A stretch of 64,000 bases of DNA, taken from contig JACDOC010000004.1 of NCBI GenBank assembly GCA_017656295.1, forward strand, positions 154,645 to 218,644. Direction: 5' to 3'. Shown in pieces: positions 27,775 through 36,373 of this stretch. Position 1 is the first letter of the stretch; every line of letters starts with the position of its first letter. The notes beneath the pieces were generated by a model. It was not told the origin of the DNA and did not search any database. It saw only the letters and a list, made by a program, of their open reading frames with translations. Made by a program: the position numbers and the translations under genes. This DNA comes from Bacillus sp. (in: firmicutes) (GTDB lineage: Bacteria; Bacillota; Bacilli; Bacillales; JACDOC01).

Positions 27775-28749
27775 TTAATTTAATGTATTGGCCTTTACTG
27801 GTAATTGGATCACCCACGGTTCTCCTGTCCAATCATTTTTGTGGAAATCACGACGCTTAATGACGACTTTGTTTTTATAAACCTCAACTATTAGTCCCTG
27901 GCTAATGTATTGATATCCTGGAGGCAGTTCTCCTAGAAGAAAGCCAATCCCTGTTGTGATATAACTTACAGAAGAAGTCCCAACTGATGTAAAGTCTTTT
28001 CGATATAAGGTTCTAGGGTCGTATAACGGGTAATGCGAATGGCCGGAAAAATGGATAACTTGCGGATATTCCTTTAACGTATTGTAAAGAAGTTCTCTAT
28101 TCAATTCAGTAGTCGAATTACTACCAATTACTGTATTTTTAATTGGTTGATGTTGAAAAACAAATATTGGTTTTTTCGGGTCATCCTTCGCGGCTTGTTC
28201 TAACTGCTCACCAAGCCAATTAATTTGTTTTGTGGAATAATAGCCTTTTGTTAATCCGTTCTCCGGACCAAGAATGATGAAATGGTAACCTTTGATCACC
28301 TTATGATCATAAATGGAATCCATACCTGTTTCAGCTAGGAACCTTTTTTGAGCGTCTGCTTCTGATAATCCATTCCAGTATTCGTGATTTCCAATGGTGA
28401 ACAGGGAAATAGCTTGTGGTTGTTTTTTTACATCATAAAGTGAAAAGAATCGGTCATATTCTTCCTTTAACCCTTTGTCCGTTAAATCACCAACTACCAC
28501 AAAAGCATCTTGTTTTGGTGCTTGCTCATTTAGCTGCTCCAGCGCTTCCTGAAACTTTTGCATATCCATTGTCCCGCTTTGCTTAATATGTATATCACTA
28601 ATCACAGGAAACACAAGTATAGGTTCCTTTCTGCTCTTGCTTAACTTTTCTTCAGATTGTACATTCCACGAGAACATACATAAAACAATACTAATTACGA
28701 TGAGAGCGACCCAGAGTTGTTTCGGTTTTTTAAAAAATTTACTTTCCAT
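27775..28749 (-). CDS. Membrane-anchored or secreted metallophosphoesterase
   Basis: 324 residues. An N-terminal hydrophobic segment (LWVALIVISIVLCMFSW, about residues 12-28) after a KKPK stretch suggests a signal anchor, so the enzyme acts outside the membrane. Calcineurin-like motifs follow: SDIHIK near 53, GDLTDKG near 87, GNHEYW near 123, FVFQHQP and GHSHYP near 235. Substrate unknown. It is single-gene by spacing, with its own terminator. It is unrelated in detail to the cytoplasmic phosphoesterase at 6477. Confidence 0.85.
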   Translation of the reverse strand: MESKFFKKPKQLWVALIVISIVLCMFSWNVQSEEKLSKSRKEPILVFPVISDIHIKQSGTMDMQKFQEALEQLNEQAPKQDAFVVVGDLTDKGLKEEYDRFFSLYDVKKQPQAISLFTIGNHEYWNGLSEADAQKRFLAETGMDSIYDHKVIKGYHFIILGPENGLTKGYYSTKQINWLGEQLEQAAKDDPKKPIFVFQHQPIKNTVIGSNSTTELNRELLYNTLKEYPQVIHFSGHSHYPLYDPRTLYRKDFTSVGTSSVSYITTGIGFLLGELPPGYQYISQGLIVEVYKNKVVIKRRDFHKNDWTGEPWVIQLPVKANTLN

Positions 28750-29058
28750 AAAAATAACCTCCCGTTTGCTAGATTCCCCTCATCGTAAAAACTCCTAAAT
28801 CTATTCGATAGGTTGCGGTGATGATCATATTTTATTAACTGCTTTTCAGTACTTTTTCTTGCTGATCTATAAACTGTTGTTTATTTATTTATTTTACGTA
28901 ATTTTTGAATATCTAATCGAATGAATATTCTTTTATTAAATAACTTGACAACTTCTATGTCCCATTGAATTGAGCCTATCCCTTCGTTCAAGTTAATTTC
29001 CTTTATTTTTGAGAGCATCCTACACCGGTGTCATTATAGATTTGCCTATAAGCAAAAA
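28750..29058. other. Intergenic stretch, nothing recognised
   Basis: AT-rich upstream region of the phosphoesterase gene. I see no supported gene or repeat. Confidence 0.4.
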
Positions 29059-29061
29059 CGT

Positions 29062-29098
29062 AAAAACCTCTTCAGCACGTTCCTGAAGAGGTTTTTCA
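29062..29098. terminator. Bidirectional terminator
   Basis: AAAAACCTCTTCAG and CTGAAGAGGTTTTT (29063-29095) form a near-perfect stem with T-runs on both strands. It would end the small gene at 29110-29250. Confidence 0.9.
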
Positions 29099-29109
29099 TG
29101 AAACTTCAC

Positions 29110-29250
29110 TTAATCATTTTTCTCTTTTTCCCGCCGTATCGCTTCTGCCAACTCTTGCGATAAAGAATTTTTATAAGTTTCCGCTGATTCTTCTCCTTCG
29201 TCTTTGATCTCAATAACGCTACCTTGGATATATGGTTCTTTTTCTTGCAT
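29110..29250 (-). CDS. Small acidic hypothetical protein
   Basis: 46 residues: an ATG at 29250 follows GAGGTG at good spacing, and the stop lies 14 bases before a strong terminator. The sequence opens MQEKEPYIQGSVIEIKDEGE and continues with a charged, probably helical tail ending REKEKND. No known motif. It belongs to a cluster of very small genes between 29.1 and 30.3 kb. Ribosome site, stop and terminator make it likely real. Confidence 0.65.
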   Translation of the reverse strand: MQEKEPYIQGSVIEIKDEGEESAETYKNSLSQELAEAIRREKEKND

Positions 29251-29454
29251 TTTTTTCACCTCATGAGTAGTTTGCGTCATAAAGAAGGTGATTTATATGT
29301 AAAAAAATGTTAGGGACACTTTTTTTATTCGCGTAGAAAATTGAAGTAAGAATGTGTTCATGTATGGAATCATTTTCTACAGAGTCAAACAACCCCTTTG
29401 CATAACCCTCCCGAGATTAGAAAAAACTACGATTGTAATCAAGGAGGGATGATA

Positions 29455-29574
29455 ATGGACGATAAAACGAAAAAAGGTATAAAAAACCTTGAATTCAAAG
29501 CTACTCCAGAAGACCTTGCTACTGAAAAAAGAGCAAGAAACAACAAAGGCCAACAGCGTGCACCGAAAATGTAG
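29455..29574 (+). CDS. Small hydrophilic hypothetical protein
   Basis: 39 residues starting MDDKTKKGIKNLEFKATPED at 29455, five bases after AAGGAGGGATG. It is strongly basic at the C-terminus (EKRARNNKGQQRAPKM). A terminator follows within 25 bases (29595-29625). The size and composition recall small spore-associated proteins, but I cannot name a family. The ribosome site and terminator argue it is a true gene. Confidence 0.65.
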   Translation: MDDKTKKGIKNLEFKATPEDLATEKRARNNKGQQRAPKM

Positions 29575-29594
29575 CAACTTATCTAATATTAAAA

Positions 29595-29625
29595 ATCCGA
29601 GGACCACATTACCTCGGATGTTTTT
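29595..29625 (+). terminator. Rho-independent terminator
   Basis: ATCCGAGG (29595-29602) pairs with CCTCGGAT (29612-29619), followed by GTTTTTC. Confidence 0.85.
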
Positions 29626-29775
29626 CGTCAAAATTTTAAAGGTGACTGACATGCATAATAATGAAAAGCGAAACCTATATTTGAACTTGGCAGTAGTAGT
29701 AATCACTAACTTTTGTTTTTTGTTTTTTTAGAAAATTATGGAATTCCTGAGTAACTTCTATTTGCTGTTTAAAGA

Positions 29776-29955
29776 TTAAAATATAAATAAAGACAGTGCT
29801 ATTAGGTATATAAGAATATACACCCCAGAAGCTATTCTTCCGAAAGTCGTAATACAACCTTTGTCTTCTCTTAAAAATATTAAATATAATATACTCAAAA
29901 CAACCATTAACATATACAATGGTGAAACAGCAAGTTGAGCAAATTCATTAGCCAT
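29776..29955 (-). CDS. Small two-helix membrane protein
   Basis: 59 residues. Residues about 10-28 (PLYMLMVVLSILYLIFL) and 44-59 (GVYILIYLIALSLFIF) form two hydrophobic segments joined by a charged loop REDKGCITTFGR. The ATG at 29955 is preceded by GGGTG at suitable spacing. I do not recognise the family. Confidence 0.55.
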   Translation of the reverse strand: MANEFAQLAVSPLYMLMVVLSILYLIFLREDKGCITTFGRIASGVYILIYLIALSLFIF

Positions 29956-30029
29956 ATGTTAATTCACCCTTATTAAAGTGCTAATCCCTATTTTATCACT
30001 ACTTTATTCACTATCGTTAGTCTAATAAG

Positions 30030-30056
30030 AAAAGGAGCTGCCATAACAGCCCCTTG
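30030..30056 (-). terminator. Terminator between small genes
   Basis: AAGGGGCTG and CAGCTCCTT (30032-30055) with TTTTC following on the minus strand; it would end the gene at 30119-30256. Confidence 0.75.
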
Positions 30057-30118
30057 TTAAGCACTTGCGCCCTTTTCTGGAATAACTTGTGTTTTGTGTT
30101 TTTGCTCAACTTCTATTA

Positions 30119-30256
30119 TTAGCTATTATTTTTTCTTTCTCTTTCCGCTTTTTTCCTGGCTTTATTACTTTGTACAAACTCTGCGCCAAATTCTGTATCG
30201 GCTGATTTACTTCCTCCAGTATGTGGCTGATTTCGATTATTATTACGGTTTGTCAC
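30119..30256 (-). CDS. Small Asn-rich protein, possibly spore-associated
   Basis: 45 residues from a GTG at 30256, eight bases after AAAGGAG. It opens VTNRNNNRNQPHTGGSKSAD, then TEFGAEFVQSNKARKKAERE. The central TEFGAEF plus Asn/Gln-rich flanks resemble the EFAxE repeat of gamma-type small acid-soluble spore proteins, but there is only one repeat and the match is short. Treat it as an SASP-like small protein with uncertain function. It has its own terminator downstream. Confidence 0.55.
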   Translation of the reverse strand: MTNRNNNRNQPHTGGSKSADTEFGAEFVQSNKARKKAERERKNNS

Positions 30257-30399
30257 TGTTACTTCTCCTTTCATAGACATAACATAGTGTTGAAAAATCT
30301 ACCGTCTTAAGAATATCTGATGATGCCTACTTAACTTCCTAAAAAACTTAAGATTTCAGTAGCTCCTTTGTATTTTTTGTTTTTTTCATCGAAAATTAT

Positions 30400-30660
30400 T
30401 CCTTAAATGATAAAGCATTCATCGCTTATTTTGTTCTTTAGCTAAATGCTTTGTTAGCACAAGAAGCTATAGAAGCTGTCGCATCGACAACTCCTGTTAT
30501 GCCATTCTTACGCCCGTTTGTTGAACAAGATACGACGAATTTCTCTTAACGCAGTTAGAAAAAACAATTCCCTCTAACACTTGAAAGGTGATATCGAGAT
30601 ATTTCTCAGTGAGGTAATACCAGGGGTTCCTCCTGCAAATCAACCCAACCTGTAGCCCTC
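30400..30660 (+). pseudogene. Decayed coding remnant of unknown family
   Basis: Fragments in shifting frames look coding: LLAQEAIEAVASTTPVMPFL then RPFVEQDTTNF; LTQLEKTIP one frame over; and GDIEIFLSEVIPGVPPANQP before a stop. No single frame spans the stretch. The pieces read like one small protein broken by several frameshifts. I do not recognise it. Confidence 0.35.
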
Positions 30661-30787
30661 TCTATAAATCCTATGCTCATTATCACATAAATGAAAAGAC
30701 AATGTAATTTTTCAGAAAACGGGGTGTAAAAAAGTTGCGTTAAAATGAGGAAGAGATAACCTATCTATACGGCGGGAAGGTGTTTTC

Positions 30788-31129
30788 ATGGATGAAATGA
30801 TGAAAAAATCGTACATACAGAAATCCCTTGAAGAATGGAAGGAAGATATTTCTGAAGTATTAAACCAGATTGACCAAGAATATGAGGAAGTCAAACAAGA
30901 GTTAAGAGTTTACTCATATAAATACAGCATTACAAAGCAAGTGATTCAATCGACAGTGAACGAAGAAATCATTGAAACGATTCGCCAGCGTTACCATAAA
31001 CCATTTGAAGAGAAATATGAAGAACTGAAAGAATCTATTCGTGATTTAGAAGAGAAAAGACGTGTTTTCCAAATGTTTGTAGATAAAATTGACGAAGTCA
31101 CCCGGAAGGAAACGGCTAAGTCAGTGTGA
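30788..31129 (+). CDS. Coiled-coil hypothetical protein
   Basis: 113 residues, ATG after GGGAAGGTG. The whole protein is charged and helical, with heptad-like patterns (EWKEDISEVLNQIDQEYEEV and FEEKYEELKESIRDLEEKRR), so a coiled coil is likely. There is no signal peptide, membrane segment or catalytic motif. A hairpin terminator follows. It is alone and I cannot assign a function. Confidence 0.7.
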   Translation: MDEMMKKSYIQKSLEEWKEDISEVLNQIDQEYEEVKQELRVYSYKYSITKQVIQSTVNEEIIETIRQRYHKPFEEKYEELKESIRDLEEKRRVFQMFVDKIDEVTRKETAKSV

Positions 31130-31248
31130 CGTATATATAATATTTTTGAACCCTCATAATTTAGACTTTTCACCCCAGAAACGTAGCCACACTGGGAATT
31201 CCTCTATTCATCAAGTTGATATACAAACCGGATGCGGTACATATACAA

Positions 31249-31285
31249 ACAAGAGTCAACAATACAGTTGGCTCTTTTTTATTAT
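31249..31285 (+). terminator. Probable terminator of the coiled-coil gene
   Basis: AGAGTCAAC and GTTGGCTCT (with one mismatch) around AATACA, followed by TTTTTTATT. Confidence 0.7.
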
Positions 31286-31711
31286 TTATATCCTGGGTTT
31301 CAAGAGTACGTAAGCCGCCAATGTAGCAGAGATTAATACAGCAAATACTTTTCTTTATTTCATCCAAATACCTCTTTCTTCATCTCTCAAATTCCAAAAG
31401 TAATCTTCTCCAAAATTCCTCATTTTTCATTTGAATTTTTCGAAATGGTTAAAATATGGTTCTGTTCAATAAAACGTGCTTGATTCTTCCTCTATCGCTA
31501 AATTTTCGAAAGCGTGTCCGTCATCCCCTGCGTGATCGCAAAACACACAATTTTAGCACAAATAAACCGCAACTTTATACCGAATAAAATTTGACCCGTA
31601 ACTCAATGGACTTCTATATTTTTTTCGTTACAACTACCCGTAAAATTGTAATAATTGTTCACTAATTGGACACATTAAAATTAATACAAATTATTGAAAG
31701 GAGAAAAAAAC
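31286..31711. other. Intergenic stretch
   Basis: No supported gene. On the minus strand near 31350 a short frame reads MK-stop-RKVFAVLISATLAAYVL with a fair ribosome site, perhaps a dead signal-type peptide. Confidence 0.3.
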
Positions 31712-31921
31712 ATGTTAAAAAAATTTCTATATTCATTTTACGCTTTATCATTGATAGTAATGCTTCTTGGGATGGATGATGTCTACGCTCAAAATAACAA
31801 TAATGACATGAATAATCAAGTTGCAGACAATGCTGATGACGATAATGATTGGGGTTGGATTGGTTTACTAGGTTTGGCAGGATTATTAGGGCTAAGAAGA
31901 AGAGATGACCGAAGAGATTAG
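31712..31921 (+). CDS. Small exported protein with WGxxGxxG C-terminal motif
   Basis: 69 residues from the ATG at 31712, eight bases after AAAGGAG. It has an N-terminal signal peptide (KKFLYSFYALSLIVMLLG, cleavage probable after VYA) and a short Asn/Asp-rich linker. The C-terminus is WGWIGLLGLAGLLGLRRRDD: a tryptophan-glycine motif, a hydrophobic glycine/leucine helix and a basic tail. This tripartite ending matches the WGxxGxxG-CTERM type of sorting signal seen in Bacillaceae, and the layout resembles other CTERM surface tags. The mature part is only about 20 residues. A strong terminator follows. Processing enzyme unknown. Confidence 0.8.
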   Translation: MLKKFLYSFYALSLIVMLLGMDDVYAQNNNNDMNNQVADNADDDNDWGWIGLLGLAGLLGLRRRDDRRD

Positions 31922-32013
31922 GGTCTAATATAGAATTATGTTTAAGAAACCTTTGAGACTGTAGACAAAATTAGGTTCAGATAATATTCTGATCCCTATT
32001 TGTCTAGAGCCTG

Positions 32014-32045
32014 AGGGCCAACCTTTAAAGGTTGGCCCTTTCTTC
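32014..32045 (+). terminator. Strong terminator
   Basis: AGGGCCAACCTTT and AAAGGTTGGCCCT are a perfect palindrome (32014-32039) followed by TTTCTTC. The 26 bases before it resemble those before the terminator at 1981. Confidence 0.92.
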
Positions 32046-32132
32046 TTTCTTTTAACACAAAAAAAGGAAAACACTTTTGAATTCCTGGTAATAATGTTAG
32101 TTACCGAACAAACATTAATAGGAGGTTTTCAC

Positions 32133-32308
32133 GTGTTTTCCGTGTTACTAGAATTCCCAGAATTTGAAGTTGTTAATTAAGAAACTTTTCCAACTCATTA
32201 TTTAGGTCATGTAGAGACAAAAGTAGAAGAAGAACGATGCGCTCATTGTGGCTTTATCTCCTCTCATTCGTCCACGACAAGAAAAATACGGGATTTATCT
32301 GTACTATA
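32133..32308 (+). pseudogene. ISL3-family transposase remnant
   Basis: From a GTG at 32133 after AGGAGG the frame reads VFSVLLEFPEFEVVN, hits TAA, and continues in the same frame ETFPTHYLGHVETKVEEERC. It then gives AHCGFISSHSSTTRKIRDLS before ending. This is the N-terminus and first zinc-finger pair of an ISL3 transposase (CxxC visible). Everything after about residue 58 is missing. It is a dead 5' fragment. Confidence 0.8.
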
Positions 32309-32718
32309 ACTAAAGTATTTAATTTAGTTTTAATCATCTTGGGTTTAGCATCCTTATCCGTTTTCAAAATAAAATATACTCTTGGACATTTTCGTGATGA
32401 ATTTGCTAAATTCAATACCCTTGGATTGATCAAACCATATAAGGAATCCTGCAACTGACTGTAAATATCCTTTCACCGGATTTTCACTTTTTCTCACATT
32501 CAACAAATATTGCTGAAATTTTTCAAGATTACCTCACACCTCTATTACCTATGTTGAATTTGTTCGTTTTTATTATATTGAATTTTTGTTCTGTTTATTT
32601 ATAGGTGCAATGTTCCTGCTGATCTTGATTATAACTTGTTTATTTGGGGTAAGATGGAGGAAAAAACGATGTGAAGGTGCAAGTTGGAATGGCGCGTATA
32701 TGCACGAAGGAGGATCAT
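32309..32718. other. Gene-free stretch after the ISL3 remnant
   Basis: No supported gene. An open frame reading NLVLIILGLASLSVFKIKY is hydrophobic but has no start or relatives I know. The last 60 bases lead into the DUF2243 gene. Confidence 0.35.
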
Positions 32719-33240
32719 ATGACTGCTGAGAACGTGAATTTAAAAAATCATTCAAATTATGCAACTCGCTCTGCATACTCGGTTCGTAATCTATGGTCGG
32801 GCTTCCTATTCGGCCTTGGTCTAGTCGCCTTTATCGATGAAACTGTTTTTCATCAACTTCTGCATTGGCATCATTTTTATGACAAGTCCACGTCCGATAT
32901 TGGACTAATCTCAGATGGCTTGTTTCACGCTTTTAGTTGGTTTGCGACAATCGGGTCCTCGTTTATGTTCGCCGATCTACTCCGACGAAACGCATTGTGG
33001 CTCACTAGGTGGTGGGGAGGGGTGTTGCTCGGGGCAGGAATATTCCAGTTATACGACGGTACAATCCAGCACAAGCTAATGCGGTTGCACCAAATTCGCT
33101 ACAATGTGAATATTTTCCCCTATGACTTGACATGGAATATCATAGCCATTGCCATGATTGTAGCTGGTACCATCCTTATTGTCCGTACACGACGCAGATC
33201 ACAACAACCGGGAGAGACTGTTTCAAATGAACATCAATGA
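32719..33240 (+). CDS. DUF2243 membrane protein
   Basis: 173 residues from the ATG at 32719 after AAGGAGG. Four membrane segments are visible. The conserved block GLVAFIDETVFHQLLHWHHFYD and a later LYDGTIQHKLMRLHQIRYNVN carry the His/Asp residues typical of DUF2243. The next gene overlaps its end by 14 bases and encodes a CtaG-like protein, an arrangement I associate with this family. The His-rich helices suggest metal or haem handling in the membrane, but no function is established. Confidence 0.88.
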   Translation: MTAENVNLKNHSNYATRSAYSVRNLWSGFLFGLGLVAFIDETVFHQLLHWHHFYDKSTSDIGLISDGLFHAFSWFATIGSSFMFADLLRRNALWLTRWWGGVLLGAGIFQLYDGTIQHKLMRLHQIRYNVNIFPYDLTWNIIAIAMIVAGTILIVRTRRRSQQPGETVSNEHQ

Positions 33241-34060
33241 TCACATTCATCACGGCGATGGAACTCATATTTATCACGCTGATGGGATAGTATCCCAGCT
33301 ACTCTTGGCACTGCCGTTTTTACTTGTATTGGTTATATATATCCTTGCTGTGTTTGTATCCAGTCTCCGCAACAAACAATGGCCACTATATCGTACTGCC
33401 TTCTGGGTTTTCGGAGTTCTCTGCGCGGTTACCGCAGTTGTCGGCCCCCTAGCGAATCGTGCCCATATGGATTTCACAGCGCACATGCTCGGACATTTGT
33501 TCCTTGGAATGCTTGCTCCACTCCTTATGGTGCTAGGTGCACCTATGACTCTTGTCCTACGAACACTCAATGTGACTCTAGCACGACGTCTTTCACGTGT
33601 GCTGAAGAGTTGGCCAGTTCGTATTCTTAGTGATCCAATTGTCGCATCCTTCCTCAACGTCGGAGGGCTATGGATACTCTATACGACCGATTTGTACGCT
33701 GCTATGCAGCAAAATATTCTACTTCATGTATTGATACACGTACATGTCTTTTTTGCCGGCTACCTCTTCACAGTGTCCATGATTTATATTGACCCGACAC
33801 CACATAGGTCTAGCTTCGTCTACCGTGCAATTGTGTTGGTGATTGCTTTAGCTGGCCACAGCATCTTATCCAAGTACATCTATGCTCATCCACCTAATAA
33901 CGTGCCGACAGCACAAGCAGAAATGGGAGGAATGCTAATGTACTACGGTGGCGACGCCATTGACGTTATTCTTATCTTCATATTTTGCTTTCAATGGTTT
34001 AGAGCCACCAGGCCTCGAGCGTCGATGGCCATGGCTCAGTACTCGAAATTAACAAATTAA
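33227..34060 (+). CDS. ctaG: CtaG-family cytochrome c oxidase assembly protein
   Basis: 277 residues from an ATG at 33227 inside the end of the DUF2243 gene, so translation is coupled. Seven membrane helices. Conserved features include FTAHMLGHLFLGMLAPLLMVLGAP, LHVLIHVHVFFAGYLFTVSMIYID and the late HSILSKYIYAH, the His/Met residues of the Caa3_CtaG fold. The B. subtilis family member is needed for caa3 oxidase formation. No oxidase genes are in the window, so this may be a second copy dedicated to copper delivery with DUF2243. The N-terminal HIHHGDGTHIYH is unusually His-rich. Confidence 0.85.
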   Translation: MNINDHIHHGDGTHIYHADGIVSQLLLALPFLLVLVIYILAVFVSSLRNKQWPLYRTAFWVFGVLCAVTAVVGPLANRAHMDFTAHMLGHLFLGMLAPLLMVLGAPMTLVLRTLNVTLARRLSRVLKSWPVRILSDPIVASFLNVGGLWILYTTDLYAAMQQNILLHVLIHVHVFFAGYLFTVSMIYIDPTPHRSSFVYRAIVLVIALAGHSILSKYIYAHPPNNVPTAQAEMGGMLMYYGGDAIDVILIFIFCFQWFRATRPRASMAMAQYSKLTN

Positions 34061-34164
34061 TCGAAGTTAATTTTTCTGATTGTCTGATATGGGTTAAGGA
34101 AAGAAAAGCAAAGACCGTAGTGTTCCTTTCCCTCTATATTTAAGGAATTACTTGACAGTAATAT

Positions 34165-34360
34165 TTTAATTATTTCAGTTGCCAGATCTGCCATTCTATC
34201 TTTTGTGATTCCGAGCTATATCATGAGTGCATCCAGTCGGTTCATTCAATATAGTCTAATCTTATTAGCTGGTATCTTAAGTAATTTTGTTAATGGTTGC
34301 AATCGCACTGGTCATTATTCATCTAGTCGGCATTACATTCCCGAAAGGATGAATAAAATT
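34165..34360 (+). pseudogene. Decayed spore-germination GerA-type gene fragment
   Basis: A piece reads IPSYIMSASSRFIQYSLILL then AGILSNFVN, and continues one frame over as MVAIALVIIHLVGITFP. This is the membrane region of GerAA-like germinant-receptor A subunits. Both ends are missing and at least one frameshift separates the parts. It shows the genome descends from a spore former and that this locus is decaying. Confidence 0.65.
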
Positions 34361-34493
34361 AAATTTCGATACAGATACTTTACTTGGATTGTGTAATTCC
34401 CTTGATATAGGAGCTAAGGCACGATATAACATCTAAACTCCTCTTCAAGGAGTAAATTCTTTGGATTTTACAAAAACGATAAGGAGTGTTTTT

Positions 34494-34738
34494 ATGGGGA
34501 TTTTAAGTGGAAATCGTACTAATGAAATATGGTGAAGTTTTTGGAATGTGGTCTTACTATTGACAGCTAAAGGATTTGTTGCAGGTTATCAACTTATCTT
34601 AACCATGCAGGTGATGAAAACTTACGGAAATTACTTGAAGAAGCTATTCAAAGTAGGCAACAAGAAACTTTACTAAAAAATATCGGAATTGGTTTTACCA
34701 CCATCACCTTCAGTGCGCCCTACACTTATGAGAATTAG
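34494..34738 (+). pseudogene. DUF3231 gene wrecked by frameshifts
   Basis: It starts with a good site (AAGGAG) and MGILSGNRTNE, the usual DUF3231 opening, then loses frame. Later phases give YGEVFGMWSY, LLTAKGFVAGYQL, NHAGDENLRKLLEEAIQ and SRQQETLLKN in successive frames. The order matches DUF3231 (a ferritin-like helical-bundle family in Bacillus). At least three indels are needed to restore it. Confidence 0.7.
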
Positions 34739-34743
34739 TGTCT

Positions 34744-35604
34744 TTAATTTACATATCGCCCATAATCGGGAATTGCAATTCGATCAAATTCTCTCGCTAA
34801 TTTTTCCAGACCTTGTGAAAGCTCTTTTCCGGACATTGGCAGACCATGACCGGTCACTGCAACAGTAGGTTTTAATGCTTCAAGCTTTTTAACTGACTCC
34901 CATGCCGCATCCCAATCAGTAGTTAAATATCTTGGTGGACCGCTGATTTCTTGAATTTGAGTTACTACCTTAAATAGAGAATCTTGTCTCACTGTCACAA
35001 AAGCATCTCCTGCAATTAGAGCATGATCCTCATCTCTAAATAAGGATATATGGCCAGGAGTATGACCAGGTGTATGAATCCAACGCCAACCAGGCATGTA
35101 AGGTACACTACCGTCAGAAGGAAGCTTCTCTACGTTGTTTCCCAAATCGACCGATTCATTCGGAAACAAAGGAGAAATTTTTGCCACGAGTCCTCCTTCG
35201 ACTGATTCATCAGGTTCTGGATAGTTAGATTTTCCGGTTAAAAAGGGCAATTCTAATTCGTGCGCAAACACGGGAACATTCCATTCTTCTACTAGATCAA
35301 CCACTGTCCCCACATGATCAAAGTGGCCGTGTGTGAGGACAATCACTTTTGGCTTGCTTTTTTTGCCAAACCTTTCTTCTACAGCATCAAGAATATGGTC
35401 GACTGATTTAGGCATTCCTGTGTCCACTAAGACCCATTCATTTGTTTTTTCAGGGTTTCCCACAAAACACAAATTCACAATCTGATTTGTATAACAATAA
35501 AGATCAGGGAGCACTTCTTGTCCCAATCCGCTTGTCAAAGAGGTCATTGGTATGAATTTGTTCTTCATCGTATCTTGCATATCATTATACTTGTTATAAT
35601 CCAT
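34744..35604 (-). CDS. MBL-fold metallohydrolase
   Basis: 286 residues. The metal motif is THGHFDHVG near residue 90, followed by HTPGHTPGH near 183, the Asp ligand in ALIAGDAF, and a distal His in VAVTGHGLP. These are the two-zinc ligands of the metallo-beta-lactamase fold, in the glyoxalase-II-like hydrolase branch. There is no signal peptide. The ATG at 35604 has a weak GGAAGTG site at long spacing; an internal ATG (MQDTMKN) is an alternative. Substrate unknown. It is intact among decayed genes. Confidence 0.82.
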   Translation of the reverse strand: MDYNKYNDMQDTMKNKFIPMTSLTSGLGQEVLPDLYCYTNQIVNLCFVGNPEKTNEWVLVDTGMPKSVDHILDAVEERFGKKSKPKVIVLTHGHFDHVGTVVDLVEEWNVPVFAHELELPFLTGKSNYPEPDESVEGGLVAKISPLFPNESVDLGNNVEKLPSDGSVPYMPGWRWIHTPGHTPGHISLFRDEDHALIAGDAFVTVRQDSLFKVVTQIQEISGPPRYLTTDWDAAWESVKKLEALKPTVAVTGHGLPMSGKELSQGLEKLAREFDRIAIPDYGRYVN

Positions 35605-35736
35605 GTGAATTTTACACTTCCATTTCTGAAATAATATCTTTCTTGATGCAATATGTCTTGTCTACTATTCAAGATAAGGTTTCTATCAGTAAAAAGTGTT
35701 TGTTAAATTATAAAATTTATTCATTTAGAAAAAAGT

Positions 35737-35945
35737 TCAATATAAAAAGAGCAAAGTTATGATACCTACTACTGTATTTACTCCCGTTAACACACCCTTG
35801 ACCTTTGGATTACAGCGTAGGCTATCCCAGAAGTAAGAGTTCCTAAAATGTAGAAATGCATTCAAGAAAATAGCAACGGTTCCTAATAATCCTCATCCCC
35901 AGCCAATCATTACAGTCCCTAGGTATGTTGCAAAAGTAAATAGAG
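35737..35945 (-). pseudogene. Chromate transporter fragment
   Basis: A single frame reads FATYLGTVMIGWG, one TGA, then GLLGTVAIFLNAFLHFRNSY. It continues FWDSLRCNPKVKGVLTGVNT and VVGIITLLFLY to a stop. The spacing of FATYLG, GTVAIFL and the late GVN block matches half of a CHR-type chromate ion transporter. No start or N-terminal half remains. Confidence 0.6.
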
Positions 35946-36319
35946 TCCCGGAACGTCTTTGCATCCTTATACCCTGCTAGAAATGCCTTGTTACTCAACC
36001 ATCCTGTCGATACAAATTCCCGTTCGAGTAATGGTAAAACAACGATGTCCTCTACCTAATACGAGTGACCCAGATCAAACTGTTTTCAATCCCTTATTTA
36101 GAAAAAAGAGTCATTTCCGTAGAAACAAAAATCGGAAGAATTAAATTGAAAATTATGGTTATGTAACAACCGGTTAGTATGTTGATTTTATTATATTCAG
36201 AAATTTCTGAAAACACAAGAATTATTTTTGCTGTTCGTGTCTCTTGTTATTGTTAGTAGAATATGAAGGAATATCTTCTAAAAAAATCCTTCGTCTACCT
36301 CTCTCGTACTAATAAAAAA
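35946..36319. other. Intergenic stretch of decayed sequence
   Basis: No supported gene; a 61-codon frame at 35959-36144 has no ribosome site. It forms the left margin of the DUF4062 unit. Confidence 0.35.
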
Positions 36320-36341
36320 ACATCCCTGGTGAAAGGATGTA
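36314..36341 (-). terminator. Terminator of the DUF4062 unit
   Basis: ACATCC (36320-36325) pairs with GGATGT (36335-36340); on the minus strand it is followed by seven Ts. It lies about 35 bases past the small gene's stop. Confidence 0.7.
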
Positions 36342-36373
36342 TGTAGTGCCCGTTATATTCATTTTTTTCACTT

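Noticed and set aside
31170..31367. 65-codon minus-strand frame
   Set aside because: Its start is weak, the sequence resembles nothing, and a terminator hairpin of the plus-strand gene lies within it.
32237..32458. 73-codon frame overlapping the ISL3 remnant
   Set aside because: It begins in the transposase fragment in the wrong frame and has no ribosome site.
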